From positions 1-13,152 of the forward strand of contig VBKY01000214.1 of NCBI GenBank assembly GCA_005879255.1: a DNA stretch of 13,152 nucleotides, given 5' to 3'. The stretch comes from Deltaproteobacteria bacterium (GTDB lineage: Bacteria; Desulfobacterota_B; Binatia; UBA9968). Under the pieces are notes generated by a model. That model was not told the origin of the DNA. It did not search any database and saw only the letters and a list, made by a program, of their open reading frames with translations. This document shows positions 6,485 to 13,042 of the stretch, one piece after another. The translations under genes and the position numbers were made by a program. The first letter of the stretch is position 1, and every line of letters begins with the position of its first letter.

Positions 6485-7952
6485 GCGATCGCGCGTCCCG
6501 CCGCCAAAGCTCCTCTTCGAAAGCGGCTCTCCGGGCAGAAGCGCGGTGGACTGGCCGGCGCAAGACGGGCCCGTTGAAGGGGGTATTCCGCCGGCGCTGC
6601 TGCGCGACGATATCCCGGGATTCCCGGAGTTGGGCGAGCTCGAAGTGCTGCGCCATTTCACCTGTTTGTCGCAACGAAACTTCGCCATCGAGAGCCAATT
6701 CTATCCGCTCGGTTCTTGCACCATGAAATACAATCCGAAGATCAACGAAGCGGTGGCTCGCTTGCCGGGTTTCGCGCAGGTTCATCCGTTGGCTTCACCT
6801 GAGTTACTGCAGGGCGCGCTGGCATTGCTCTATGATCTAGAACAAATACTCGCCGAGATCAGCGCCATGGAATATGTGAGTTTACAACCATCCGCCGGCG
6901 CTCAAGGCGAGCTTACCGGCCTCATGTTGATCCGGGCCTATCTCAGCGAGCATGGCGGGCCGCGCAAAAAAATCATCGTTCCCGATACCGCTCATGGAAC
7001 CAATCCGGCGAGCTCGACCCTGTGTGGCTACGACGTCGTACAAATTACCTCCAGCACGCGCGGTGTGATCGACGCTTCGGTGATCGAGAAAGTCATGGAC
7101 CAAGACGTTGCCGCCGTCATGATCACCAATCCCAATACCCTGGGCTTGTTCGAAACCCAAATCGAGGCGATCGCCAAAGTCGTCCACGCCAAAGGTGGAC
7201 TCGTCTATCTCGACGGTGCCAATCTCAACGCGCTCATGGGCATCGCCAAGCCGGGCCATATGGGCGTCGATGTGCTGCACATGAACCTGCATAAAACCTT
7301 TTCGACACCGCACGGCGGCGGCGGACCCGGAGCGGGGCCGGTTGCGGTAAAAGCGCAACTGCGGGACTACCTGCCCGTGCCGCGAATCGTCAAGCATGGC
7401 GACAAGTTTGAGTTGCAGGATGATTGCCCAAAATCGATCGGGCGGGTGCGCTCATTCTTCGGCAATTTCGGCATCCTCGTGCGCGCCTACACGTATATTC
7501 TTTCACTGGGCGGCGATGGTCTCGAAGAGGCGAGCCGGATGGCGCTTCTCAACGCTAATTACATTCGCAAGAAACTGGAAAAAAGCTATCAGATCGCCTA
7601 CGACGAGCCGTGCATGCATGAGTGCATTTTCACGGATCGCGTGCAGCACAAGAACGGCGTTACGACGCTGGATATCGCGAAACGACTGCTGGACTACGGC
7701 TACCATCCGCCGACCATTTATTTTCCTCTGGTGGTTTCCGGCGCGCTGATGATCGAACCCACGGAAACCGAAACGCCGGAGACTCTGGACGGCTTTATCG
7801 ACGCGATGCTGCAAATTGCCCAGGAGAGCAAAGAAGATCCCGAGCTCGTCAAAAACGCGCCATACTCGACTCCAGTCAGACGGCTGGACGAGGCGCGAGC
7901 GGCGAGAAAGCCGGTGTTGAGATGGGACCCTGGCTCGTCGAGCAATTCCTAG
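6459..7952 (+). CDS. gcvPB: Glycine dehydrogenase (decarboxylating) subunit 2
   Basis: This is the catalytic half of split glycine decarboxylase. The 497-residue frame contains FYPLGSCTMKYNP at about 81-93, PSAGAQGE, DTAHGTNPAS at about 176-185, and the PLP-binding Lys279 in MNLHKTFSTPHGGGGPG. The first ATG-type codon upstream of the family start is a TTG at 6459, inside gcvPA; no ATG or GTG precedes the conserved LLFESGSPGR segment, so TTG is the probable start, with GGAG about 10 bases upstream inside the gcvPA coding sequence. The 26-bp overlap points to tight translational coupling, in keeping with an alpha2beta2 enzyme. No terminator hairpin is seen in the 33 bp before the convergent tonB-like gene. 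Confidence 0.95.
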   Translation: MSEPSHGSRRSRVPPPKLLFESGSPGRSAVDWPAQDGPVEGGIPPALLRDDIPGFPELGELEVLRHFTCLSQRNFAIESQFYPLGSCTMKYNPKINEAVARLPGFAQVHPLASPELLQGALALLYDLEQILAEISAMEYVSLQPSAGAQGELTGLMLIRAYLSEHGGPRKKIIVPDTAHGTNPASSTLCGYDVVQITSSTRGVIDASVIEKVMDQDVAAVMITNPNTLGLFETQIEAIAKVVHAKGGLVYLDGANLNALMGIAKPGHMGVDVLHMNLHKTFSTPHGGGGPGAGPVAVKAQLRDYLPVPRIVKHGDKFELQDDCPKSIGRVRSFFGNFGILVRAYTYILSLGGDGLEEASRMALLNANYIRKKLEKSYQIAYDEPCMHECIFTDRVQHKNGVTTLDIAKRLLDYGYHPPTIYFPLVVSGALMIEPTETETPETLDGFIDAMLQIAQESKEDPELVKNAPYSTPVRRLDEARAARKPVLRWDPGSSSNS

Positions 7953-7985
7953 ATCAAGGGTGAAATGGAAACGAGGGATGTCAGC

Positions 7986-8768
7986 TCAGCGACCGAAGCG
8001 ATAATTCAAACGATTGTCGTCGTACTCCATTGAAGCCGAGAGGGACAGAGGATTGGGCTTTATCCAAGACGGGATAGGTGGAAACGGCGCCGCTGCTTTG
8101 ATCGCGCGCATGGCTTCCTCGTCGAGCACTTGCGAACCGGACGAGCGGACTAATCGCAACTGCTCCAACTGACCATTTCCAGCGATCGTAAACTCCAATA
8201 AAAGTTTGCCCTGTAGGCCATACCGCAAGGCGACTTCCGGATATTCCCATTGCGACTCAATAGAAAGCTTAATCTTGTTGAAATAGGTGACGTAGACCGG
8301 ATCCCTGGTATTTAGACTGATAGGAGCGCTGCTTCTGGAATTTGACGACGACCAGGTCAGCGGCGGCAACAAGTCCTTGACCGTCGGCAGTTGGCGCTCC
8401 GCAACCTCCGTTTGCTCCCGAATCGGCTCGCGCGGCGCCACTGGCGATGGCGCCGGGAGAACGGATTCCTCGCGGCCAAAGTCATTTTTCACCGGTTTGT
8501 CGCGCGTCGGAACAGATCTTTCTTGTCTTATCGGGGAATCTTTTTTGGCAATTATCGCGGGTGCTTTGAAAGGGCGCGTGGCTGGAGTTCTCGGAACACG
8601 GGTGGGCGCGGGTTGATCTTTTTCAGGAGTGTACAAAAGTGATACGGGGATGGTTTCCTGGGGCGCTGTTTTAACCTGCCATGACGCATAAAGCAGAGAG
8701 AACAACAGAGTATGTATCGCGGTGGATATAATCACGAAGCGGAAAAGGGATGTATTTAATAACGCCAC
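7986..8768 (-). CDS. TonB-family energy transducer
   Basis: The 260-residue protein has TonB architecture. A single N-terminal membrane helix spans about residues 9-30 and contains Ser15-xxx-His19, the SxxxH motif through which TonB couples to ExbB/ExbD. A proline-, lysine- and arginine-rich periplasmic linker covers about 35-150, and the C-terminal TonB domain runs from about 157 to 255 (WEYPEVALRYGLQGKLLLEF, then LDEEAMRAIKAAAPFPPIP). It would transmit proton-motive force to outer-membrane transporters, implying a Gram-negative envelope. The start is a GTG without a visible ribosome site; an in-frame GTG ten codons later is the alternative. No exbB, exbD or receptor gene is nearby, so the transported substrate is unknown. 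It is convergent with gcvPB and divergent from tatA. Confidence 0.88.
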   Translation of the reverse strand: MALLNTSLFRFVIISTAIHTLLFSLLYASWQVKTAPQETIPVSLLYTPEKDQPAPTRVPRTPATRPFKAPAIIAKKDSPIRQERSVPTRDKPVKNDFGREESVLPAPSPVAPREPIREQTEVAERQLPTVKDLLPPLTWSSSNSRSSAPISLNTRDPVYVTYFNKIKLSIESQWEYPEVALRYGLQGKLLLEFTIAGNGQLEQLRLVRSSGSQVLDEEAMRAIKAAAPFPPIPSWIKPNPLSLSASMEYDDNRLNYRFGR

Positions 8769-8776
8769 AATCGTAT

Positions 8777-8782
8777 ATTATC
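8777..8782 (-). promoter_or_regulatory. Candidate -10 box for the tonB-like gene
   Basis: The minus strand reads GATAAT, 5 of 6 matches to the sigma70 -10 consensus. A clear -35 box is lacking. If used, transcription would begin almost at the GTG start codon at 8768, giving a leaderless or near-leaderless message, which fits the absence of a ribosome site. Weak prediction. Confidence 0.3.
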
Positions 8783-8859
8783 GCCTTGGCGTACGGGCGC
8801 AAATAGGCGGGGTCGAAATTAATCAGCGATTCCGCTTCAATCGGGTTGATGGAGGTTCT

Positions 8860-9039
8860 ATGTTTGGGTTAGGAATTGGCGAACTGCTCATTATCCTTGT
8901 GATCGTCGTGGTTCTTTTTAGTCGTCGTTTGCCTGATTTAGGCGAAGGGCTCGGTAAGAGCATCAAAAAATTTCGTAAAGCCATGAATGACCCCGATGAG
9001 ATCGATATCACACCGAAAAACGATTCAGAAAAATCATAG
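8860..9039 (+). CDS. tatA: Sec-independent translocase TatA
   Basis: TatA oligomerises to form the membrane passage of the twin-arginine export system for folded proteins. The 59-residue product starts MFGLGIGELL, has a membrane helix at about 5-20, the LPDLGEGLG hinge, an amphipathic basic helix (SIKKFRKAM) at 34-42, and a short acidic tail. The ATG at 8860 is chosen over an upstream in-frame start because GGAGG at 8851-8855 precedes it and the family begins here. At the hinge the usual Phe-Gly pair is Phe20-Ser21 followed directly by RRLP. TatA rather than TatB is favoured by length and composition, although TatB/TatE cannot be fully excluded. tatC is not in the window. Confidence 0.9.
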   Translation: MFGLGIGELLIILVIVVVLFSRRLPDLGEGLGKSIKKFRKAMNDPDEIDITPKNDSEKS

Positions 9040-9058
9040 CCTGTTGCCCAATCGTCAA

Positions 9059-10081
9059 CTAAACTTCCCCTTCCGCCATTACGACCTCACAAGTGAAATC
9101 CTGGGCGTTTTTGGCCGACTTCAAAAAAACAATCGTAAAGGGTACGGAATCTCCCGACGGAATTTCAAAGCTTTTGAGCGGCTTGAGGCTCTGCAAATGA
9201 GGAATATCTTCCGTCGTCATGCCGCGGATGATTTTCGGCGAGAGGGAATTGCCGACCCAAATCGTCTGGCGCTCTAGCTCCTTACCACCTTGGTTGTAAA
9301 TTTTGCCGGTGAGTTGAATTTCGCGGACGACTACGGGATTTTGATTGAGCGCCACGCCGGTGATCACGAAAATCTCGCGGTTACCCTGGATGGTTTGATA
9401 TCCTGCCTGGAGTGATTGGATCAGAATTCCTTCCTTCAAGTGGTTATTCTTCAGCACGGAAGTGCCGACCACTGGGATTTTTTTAACGATTTCGTCCGAA
9501 GCCCTCGGATGGGCCTGGCTGATAACTGCGATGAGCGAGAAGCCGATCACAAGCAGGCCGAAGAGCGTGACGAAGGGTAGAATCGAGGCTCGTTGGTCTA
9601 AGTAGGGTGAGATGGCCAATATGTTATTGGAACTTTCGGATCTGTCTCGCTCGTTCGAGATTGGGAAAGCCGCATCGATGCCCGAAAAATCTTTCGAAGC
9701 ATCGCGCACGCTGTCATCGCCCATAGAGTGATGGGTATCGGAGATTGTGAAGGGATGCTCGGTTTTCCGATCGTCGTCGCTCAGCGACCATTGATCGCGG
9801 TTGCCGAGGTTAGGGGCCTCCGTGTTTTTCTCTCCCGGAAAATCAACCAATGCTTCCTTGTCGCTGTCGGGGGAAGGTGGTTTCTCTTTCGGCGTGAAAG
9901 GTAAGCTCAACTCTTGATCCGCGGGCGGTGTTGTCGATTGAGTTTGGTTATCCGGTGCTCCGTTCGTGTCGAGCTCGAAGGTATGTTTGCAACGCGAGCA
10001 ACGGAAGAGAGGGGCGCTACCCTGCAACACTTCATCGGATACTTTGTACGTCGTTCGGCACTTTGGGCATTGAATGAGCAT
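9059..10081 (-). CDS. Zinc-ribbon (MJ0042) / DUF3426 single-pass membrane protein
   Basis: The 340-residue protein begins with an MJ0042-type zinc ribbon, CPKC (Cys5, Cys8) and CSRC (Cys28, Cys31), in the pattern IQCPKCRTTYKV. A low-complexity acidic and polar linker (about 40-165) follows, then one membrane helix at about 167-188 and a C-terminal DUF3426 domain with alternating hydrophobic strands (REIFVITGVALNQNP, VVREIQLTGKIYN). By the positive-inside tendency the zinc ribbon should be cytoplasmic and DUF3426 periplasmic or extracytoplasmic. The function of such proteins is not established. An AAGGA ribosome site precedes the ATG, and a strong promoter lies at 10141-10168. It is convergent with tatA (19-bp gap) and divergent from the ECF sigma operon. 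Confidence 0.85.
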   Translation of the reverse strand: MLIQCPKCRTTYKVSDEVLQGSAPLFRCSRCKHTFELDTNGAPDNQTQSTTPPADQELSLPFTPKEKPPSPDSDKEALVDFPGEKNTEAPNLGNRDQWSLSDDDRKTEHPFTISDTHHSMGDDSVRDASKDFSGIDAAFPISNERDRSESSNNILAISPYLDQRASILPFVTLFGLLVIGFSLIAVISQAHPRASDEIVKKIPVVGTSVLKNNHLKEGILIQSLQAGYQTIQGNREIFVITGVALNQNPVVVREIQLTGKIYNQGGKELERQTIWVGNSLSPKIIRGMTTEDIPHLQSLKPLKSFEIPSGDSVPFTIVFLKSAKNAQDFTCEVVMAEGEV

Positions 10082-10085
10082 GTGC

Positions 10086-10099
10086 GATCCTTCTAAGGA
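10086..10099. repeat. Dyad over the ribosome site of the zinc-ribbon gene
   Basis: ATCCTT and AAGGAT form 6-bp arms two bases apart, and the arm on the minus strand includes the Shine-Dalgarno AAGGA of the zinc-ribbon/DUF3426 gene. It could be an operator-like dyad; the loop is too small for a good RNA hairpin. It may be chance. Confidence 0.35.
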
Positions 10100-10140
10100 T
10101 TTGGCGTGAGCAATAGCAAAAGAGCAGGAAAATCAAAGTG

Positions 10141-10168
10141 ATTGTAGAGCAATTCGCGAAAACGTCAA
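10141..10168 (-). promoter_or_regulatory. Sigma70-type promoter for the zinc-ribbon/DUF3426 gene
   Basis: On the minus strand TTGACG (10168-10163, 5 of 6) is followed by a 16-bp spacer and TACAAT (10146-10141, 5 of 6). Transcription would start near 10134, leaving a leader of about 52 nt before the ATG at 10081. It is the best promoter match in the window. The rest of the gap to 10240 is AT-rich and should hold the promoter of the ECF operon, but no clear match was found there. Confidence 0.65.
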
Positions 10169-10240
10169 GGTTTTATGCTATTAAGTTGCTTTGGCGGCTG
10201 AATAAATGTTTTTTAATGGCGTCTAACAGACAGGATCATT

Positions 10241-10795
10241 GTGGAGCGTAGCGACTGGGAGCTGGTTCAGAAATGCCAGGCGGGAGAGATGGACGCATTT
10301 CAAGAGCTTGTTTCCCGTTACCACCAAAAGGTTTACATGGTCATCCTGGGATTGCTGCGCAACCGCGAAGACGCGCTTGAGGTAGCACAAGAAACTTTTT
10401 TCAGGGCATTTCGAAAGATCAAAAGCTTCCAAGGCGGGTCGTCGTTTTACACTTGGATATATCGGATCGCGGTCAATCTGTCGATCGATGCGCAGCGGCG
10501 TCAAAAGAGAAATCCGTTAGACTTTCGCGAATCCATGGACGAGGTGTTGGAAGCGCAAAATGAAGTTGCCAAAGATCCGTTTTCCGATGTTCACGATAAG
10601 GAGCTGCGGCAGACACTGCTCAAGGCGATTAACGATTTGACACCAGAACACAAAGCGGTCATCGTGTTAAGAACGATCGAGGGATTGTCATACAAAGACA
10701 TCGGTGAAATTCTGGGTTGTTCCGAAGGCACCGTGATGAGCCGACTCCATTACGCGAGAAAGAAATTGCAATATAAGTTGAGCGAATTTTTATGA
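10241..10795 (+). CDS. RNA polymerase sigma factor, ECF (sigma-24/RpoE) family
   Basis: The 184-residue protein has ECF sigma architecture. Region 2 spans about residues 10-88 (DAFQELVSRYHQKVY, EDALEVAQETFFRAFRKI, FYTWIYRIAVNLSIDAQRR) and binds core polymerase and the -10 element. Region 4 spans about 125-180 (LTPEHKAVIVLRTIEGLSY, DIGEILGCSEGTVMSRLH) with the helix-turn-helix that reads the -35 element. The start is GTG at 10241, with AGGA and a 5-base spacer ahead of it. Its TGA overlaps the ATG of the anti-sigma gene (ATGA), a classic ECF/anti-ECF pair. A stress or envelope signal is likely, but the regulon cannot be read here. Confidence 0.94.
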   Translation: MERSDWELVQKCQAGEMDAFQELVSRYHQKVYMVILGLLRNREDALEVAQETFFRAFRKIKSFQGGSSFYTWIYRIAVNLSIDAQRRQKRNPLDFRESMDEVLEAQNEVAKDPFSDVHDKELRQTLLKAINDLTPEHKAVIVLRTIEGLSYKDIGEILGCSEGTVMSRLHYARKKLQYKLSEFL

Positions 10796-11322
10796 GAAAC
10801 TGCGAAGGTATTCGGGAATCCATTGGCAGCTGGCTGGACGGCGAATTGAGCGCGGCCGAGAGCGAATCCGTGCGCGCCCACCTGGTCAGTTGCACCGACT
10901 GCGGTGAGACGCGGCGGCGACTGGAAAAAATGCAACTGGCGCTGAAAGCCGCGCTGATATCCCAAGCTCCCCAGATCGAGTTCATGTCTTTCTGGCGGGG
11001 GGTGGAGCGCCGCATCAATCAGAAACGGGCCTGGTACGACGATTTGCTCGATTGGTCCCGGGGTCTCTTCGCGGCACCGAGAGTGGCTTGGATGGTGCCC
11101 GCGGTGATTGGCATTTTGCTGGTGTTGGCGTCTACGGATGTTTGGCGTCTCGGCGGATCGCGCAACAGTTTTGCGTCCGTGGAGTCCATCGATGCCTATG
11201 GACGCAGCGTCGCGCTATTGCGGGAACAGGAGACCAAAACGACTGTGATTTGGTTATATCAAGACCAAGAGGGTGAAAATGAGGCTGCTGAAGACACTGC
11301 GAAATCGGCTCCGACTTTTTAG
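10792..11322 (+). CDS. Zinc-type (ZAS) transmembrane anti-sigma factor
   Basis: The 176-residue protein overlaps the sigma gene by 4 bp. Its N-terminal domain carries the anti-sigma zinc motif His30-xxx-Cys34-xx-Cys37 (HLVSCTDC) after CEGIRESIGSWLDGELSAAE, typical of cytoplasmic domains that hold an ECF sigma factor inactive. A membrane helix lies at about 97-114 (VAWMVPAVIGILLVLAS), and the remaining 60 residues should be periplasmic, ending in a short acidic stretch. Release of the sigma factor would depend on a signal at the membrane or, if the zinc site is redox-active, on oxidation. The 3' end overlaps the next gene by 44 bp. Confidence 0.88.
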   Translation: MRNCEGIRESIGSWLDGELSAAESESVRAHLVSCTDCGETRRRLEKMQLALKAALISQAPQIEFMSFWRGVERRINQKRAWYDDLLDWSRGLFAAPRVAWMVPAVIGILLVLASTDVWRLGGSRNSFASVESIDAYGRSVALLREQETKTTVIWLYQDQEGENEAAEDTAKSAPTF

Positions 11323-11746
11323 TCTGATCGTAGTTTTGGTGGCCGGATGGGTTGGCGCGGCGGAAAAGAACCCTCAGTCCGTTCAGGTTAGGATTCGAAC
11401 CATCCTCGCGGGCAATAAAAGCGATGAGTTCGATCCAAAATTGAAGGACATGGAATAGCAGTTAAAGCCCCTCAAATATCGGTCCTACCGCTCGCTCAAG
11501 GACGACAGTCAAAATGTGCCCTGGCAGGGAACCAGGTCATTTGAGATCCCGGGCGGCCGTTTACTGACCGTGGCGCCGCAGGAATATCAAAATAATCGTG
11601 TCTCTCTCAAAGTGCGATTAACCGAGGGAGATAAACCGGTGCTCGATACAGCGGTGGGTATCCAGAACAAAGGTAATTTTATTTTGGGTGGGCCACCCCA
11701 CGAGGGAGGCACGCTCGTGCTGTTGATTTCTGCGGCGGCGCAATAG
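11279..11746 (+). pseudogene. Exported protein of unknown function with an in-frame TAG
   Basis: The third gene of the sigma operon. AGAGG at 11267-11271 with a 7-base spacer favours the ATG at 11279 over a GTG two codons earlier. Residues 1-28 form a signal peptide (basic start, FSLIVVLVAGWVGAA). The frame stops at TAG 11456-11458 after 59 residues (...FDPKLKDME), yet continues without any further stop for 96 more codons with coherent protein-like sequence (QLKPLKYRSYRSLKDD, VSLKVRLTEG, LGGPPHEGGTLVLLIS) to a TAG at 11744-11746. Intact length would be 155 residues. I do not recognise the family; the pattern suggests a small beta-rich periplasmic protein, perhaps acting on the anti-sigma sensor domain. 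It may be a recent nonsense mutation, a sequencing error or readthrough. Confidence 0.7.
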
Positions 11747-11754
11747 CACCAAAG

Positions 11755-12018
11755 TTATTCGATCACGTTCTTCTCGATCGGTTCCACCGTCACGCCTTTT
11801 CCCTTGAGCCAGCCGATCGCCTTGGTAACTTCACTTTCTTTGCCCTCTATCTCGAGAGCGACCAAACCCATCTCCGCCGTGACCGTCGAGCCGCGGATAT
11901 TGAAAGTGATATCGAACTGCTTCGACAACATGCTCAGGACCGGTTCCTTGATTAGTTCTTTGGGAAAAGTCAGGTAAACACGCTCGCGAACCACAGCGGG
12001 ATTTGCTTTTGTTGCCAT
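11755..12018 (-). CDS. Small NIL-domain protein
   Basis: The 87-residue protein resembles the NIL domain, an ACT-like ferredoxin-fold module also found at the C-terminus of MetN methionine ABC transporters and in some ferredoxins. Visible parts are RVYLTFPKELIKEPVLSML, FDITFNIRGSTVTAEMGLVALEIEG and a final strand VTVEPIE. Stand-alone NIL proteins occur beside sulfur amino-acid genes, and here it starts 7 bp after the cysteine synthase stop, so it belongs to the same operon. A sulfur-related or sulfur-amino-acid sensing role is likely but inferred. It is convergent with the exported gene of the sigma operon, 8 bp away. Confidence 0.8.
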   Translation of the reverse strand: MATKANPAVVRERVYLTFPKELIKEPVLSMLSKQFDITFNIRGSTVTAEMGLVALEIEGKESEVTKAIGWLKGKGVTVEPIEKNVIE

Positions 12019-12025
12019 CGAAAAT

Positions 12026-13030
12026 TCAAATGGAAAATTTGAGATTTCCCACGGCCATCCGGTCGCGCCAACCGACCCACAAATTCGTTGTTAGATATTT
12101 GTCACCGAAGTCGGGGAAAATGGTTACGATCGTGCCCTTGCGAAGTTTGCGTGCAACTTTCAGCGCGGCAAACATCGCGGCGCCCGATGATTGGCCGACG
12201 AGTACGCCCTCCTCTTGGCTCAGGCGGTAGACCATCGAGTAGGCATCTTCCGTCGACACGGGAATTTTACCGTCCAATTCTTCCTCGTGATAAATCCCGG
12301 GAACGATGGAGCTCGCCATGTGTTTCAGCCCTTCAAGACCATGAAGCGCGTCGTCGGGTTCCACCGCAATCACTTGGATCTTGGGGTTGACCTCTTTTAA
12401 ATATCGGCCGGTGCCCATCACCGTTCCGCCGGTGCCGATGCCCGCGACAAAGTGGGTGACGGTTTTGTTTGTTTGGCGATAGATTTCGGGTCCGGTATTC
12501 TCATAGTGCGCCTGAGGATTCATCGGATTAAAGTACTGGTCCGGTTTGAAATACTTTTCCGGATCCGCTTCAAGAATTTTCCGGCACATACGAATCGCGC
12601 CGTCAGACCCTTCCAAGGGATCACTGTAGGTGACCTTGGCGCCGTAGGCATGGATGATGTGTTTGCGCTCGGCGCTGACGTTTCCGGGCATGACCAGTTC
12701 GACCGGATAACCTAAAACGCTGCCAATCAGCGCCAATGCAATCCCGGTGTTTCCCGACGTCGAGTCGAGAATGGTTTTGCCGGGCCGCAGTTTCTTGCTC
12801 TGCAGCCCTTCCTGAACCATTCTCAAGGCCGGCCGGTCCTTGACGGAACCGCCCGGGTTGAGACCCTCCAATTTAGCATAAATCTTTACCCCGGCCGGAA
12901 TTCCCTCGGTGATTCTGTTGATCTCGAGCAGCGGCGTGTTGCCGATCAGCTCGAGCACGGATTCAACTTTCAGAAGCTCTGTTTGCTGCGCCGGTACCAG
13001 ACGCAAATTGGGCGATGTTACGGCCATCAT
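12026..13030 (-). CDS. cysM: Cysteine synthase, CysM type (PLP-dependent)
   Basis: The 334-residue enzyme belongs to fold-type II PLP enzymes that put sulfide onto activated serine. Lys64 in GGSVKDRPA is the PLP lysine; STSGNTG at about 90-96 binds the substrate carboxylate; GIGTGGTVMGTGRY is the PLP-phosphate loop. KDRPA rather than KDRIA, and the immediately upstream sulfur-carrier gene, resemble mycobacterial CysM, which uses O-phosphoserine and thiocarboxylated CysO. The LKHM..SIVPGIY segment aligns with LRNM..GFVPELY of mycobacterial CysM. It starts at one of two tandem ATGs (13030 or 13027) with a weak AAAGA ribosome site. A cystathionine beta-synthase or O-acetylserine-using role cannot be ruled out. 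Confidence 0.88.
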   Translation of the reverse strand: MMAVTSPNLRLVPAQQTELLKVESVLELIGNTPLLEINRITEGIPAGVKIYAKLEGLNPGGSVKDRPALRMVQEGLQSKKLRPGKTILDSTSGNTGIALALIGSVLGYPVELVMPGNVSAERKHIIHAYGAKVTYSDPLEGSDGAIRMCRKILEADPEKYFKPDQYFNPMNPQAHYENTGPEIYRQTNKTVTHFVAGIGTGGTVMGTGRYLKEVNPKIQVIAVEPDDALHGLEGLKHMASSIVPGIYHEEELDGKIPVSTEDAYSMVYRLSQEEGVLVGQSSGAAMFAALKVARKLRKGTIVTIFPDFGDKYLTTNLWVGWRDRMAVGNLKFSI

Positions 13031-13042
13031 CGATCTTTCTAT

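Noticed and set aside
7953..7985. Terminator between convergent gcvPB and the tonB-like gene
   Set aside because: No GC-rich inverted repeat followed by a T run on either strand in this short gap.
8722..8859. N-terminal extension of TatA from an upstream in-frame ATG
   Set aside because: The extension has no TatA similarity, lies over the tonB promoter region, and the ATG at 8860 has its own GGAGG site.
10171..10240. ECF-type autoregulatory promoter upstream of the sigma gene
   Set aside because: AT-rich, with a TCTAA-like stretch near 10222, but no GGAAC-type -35 at the right distance; not supportable.
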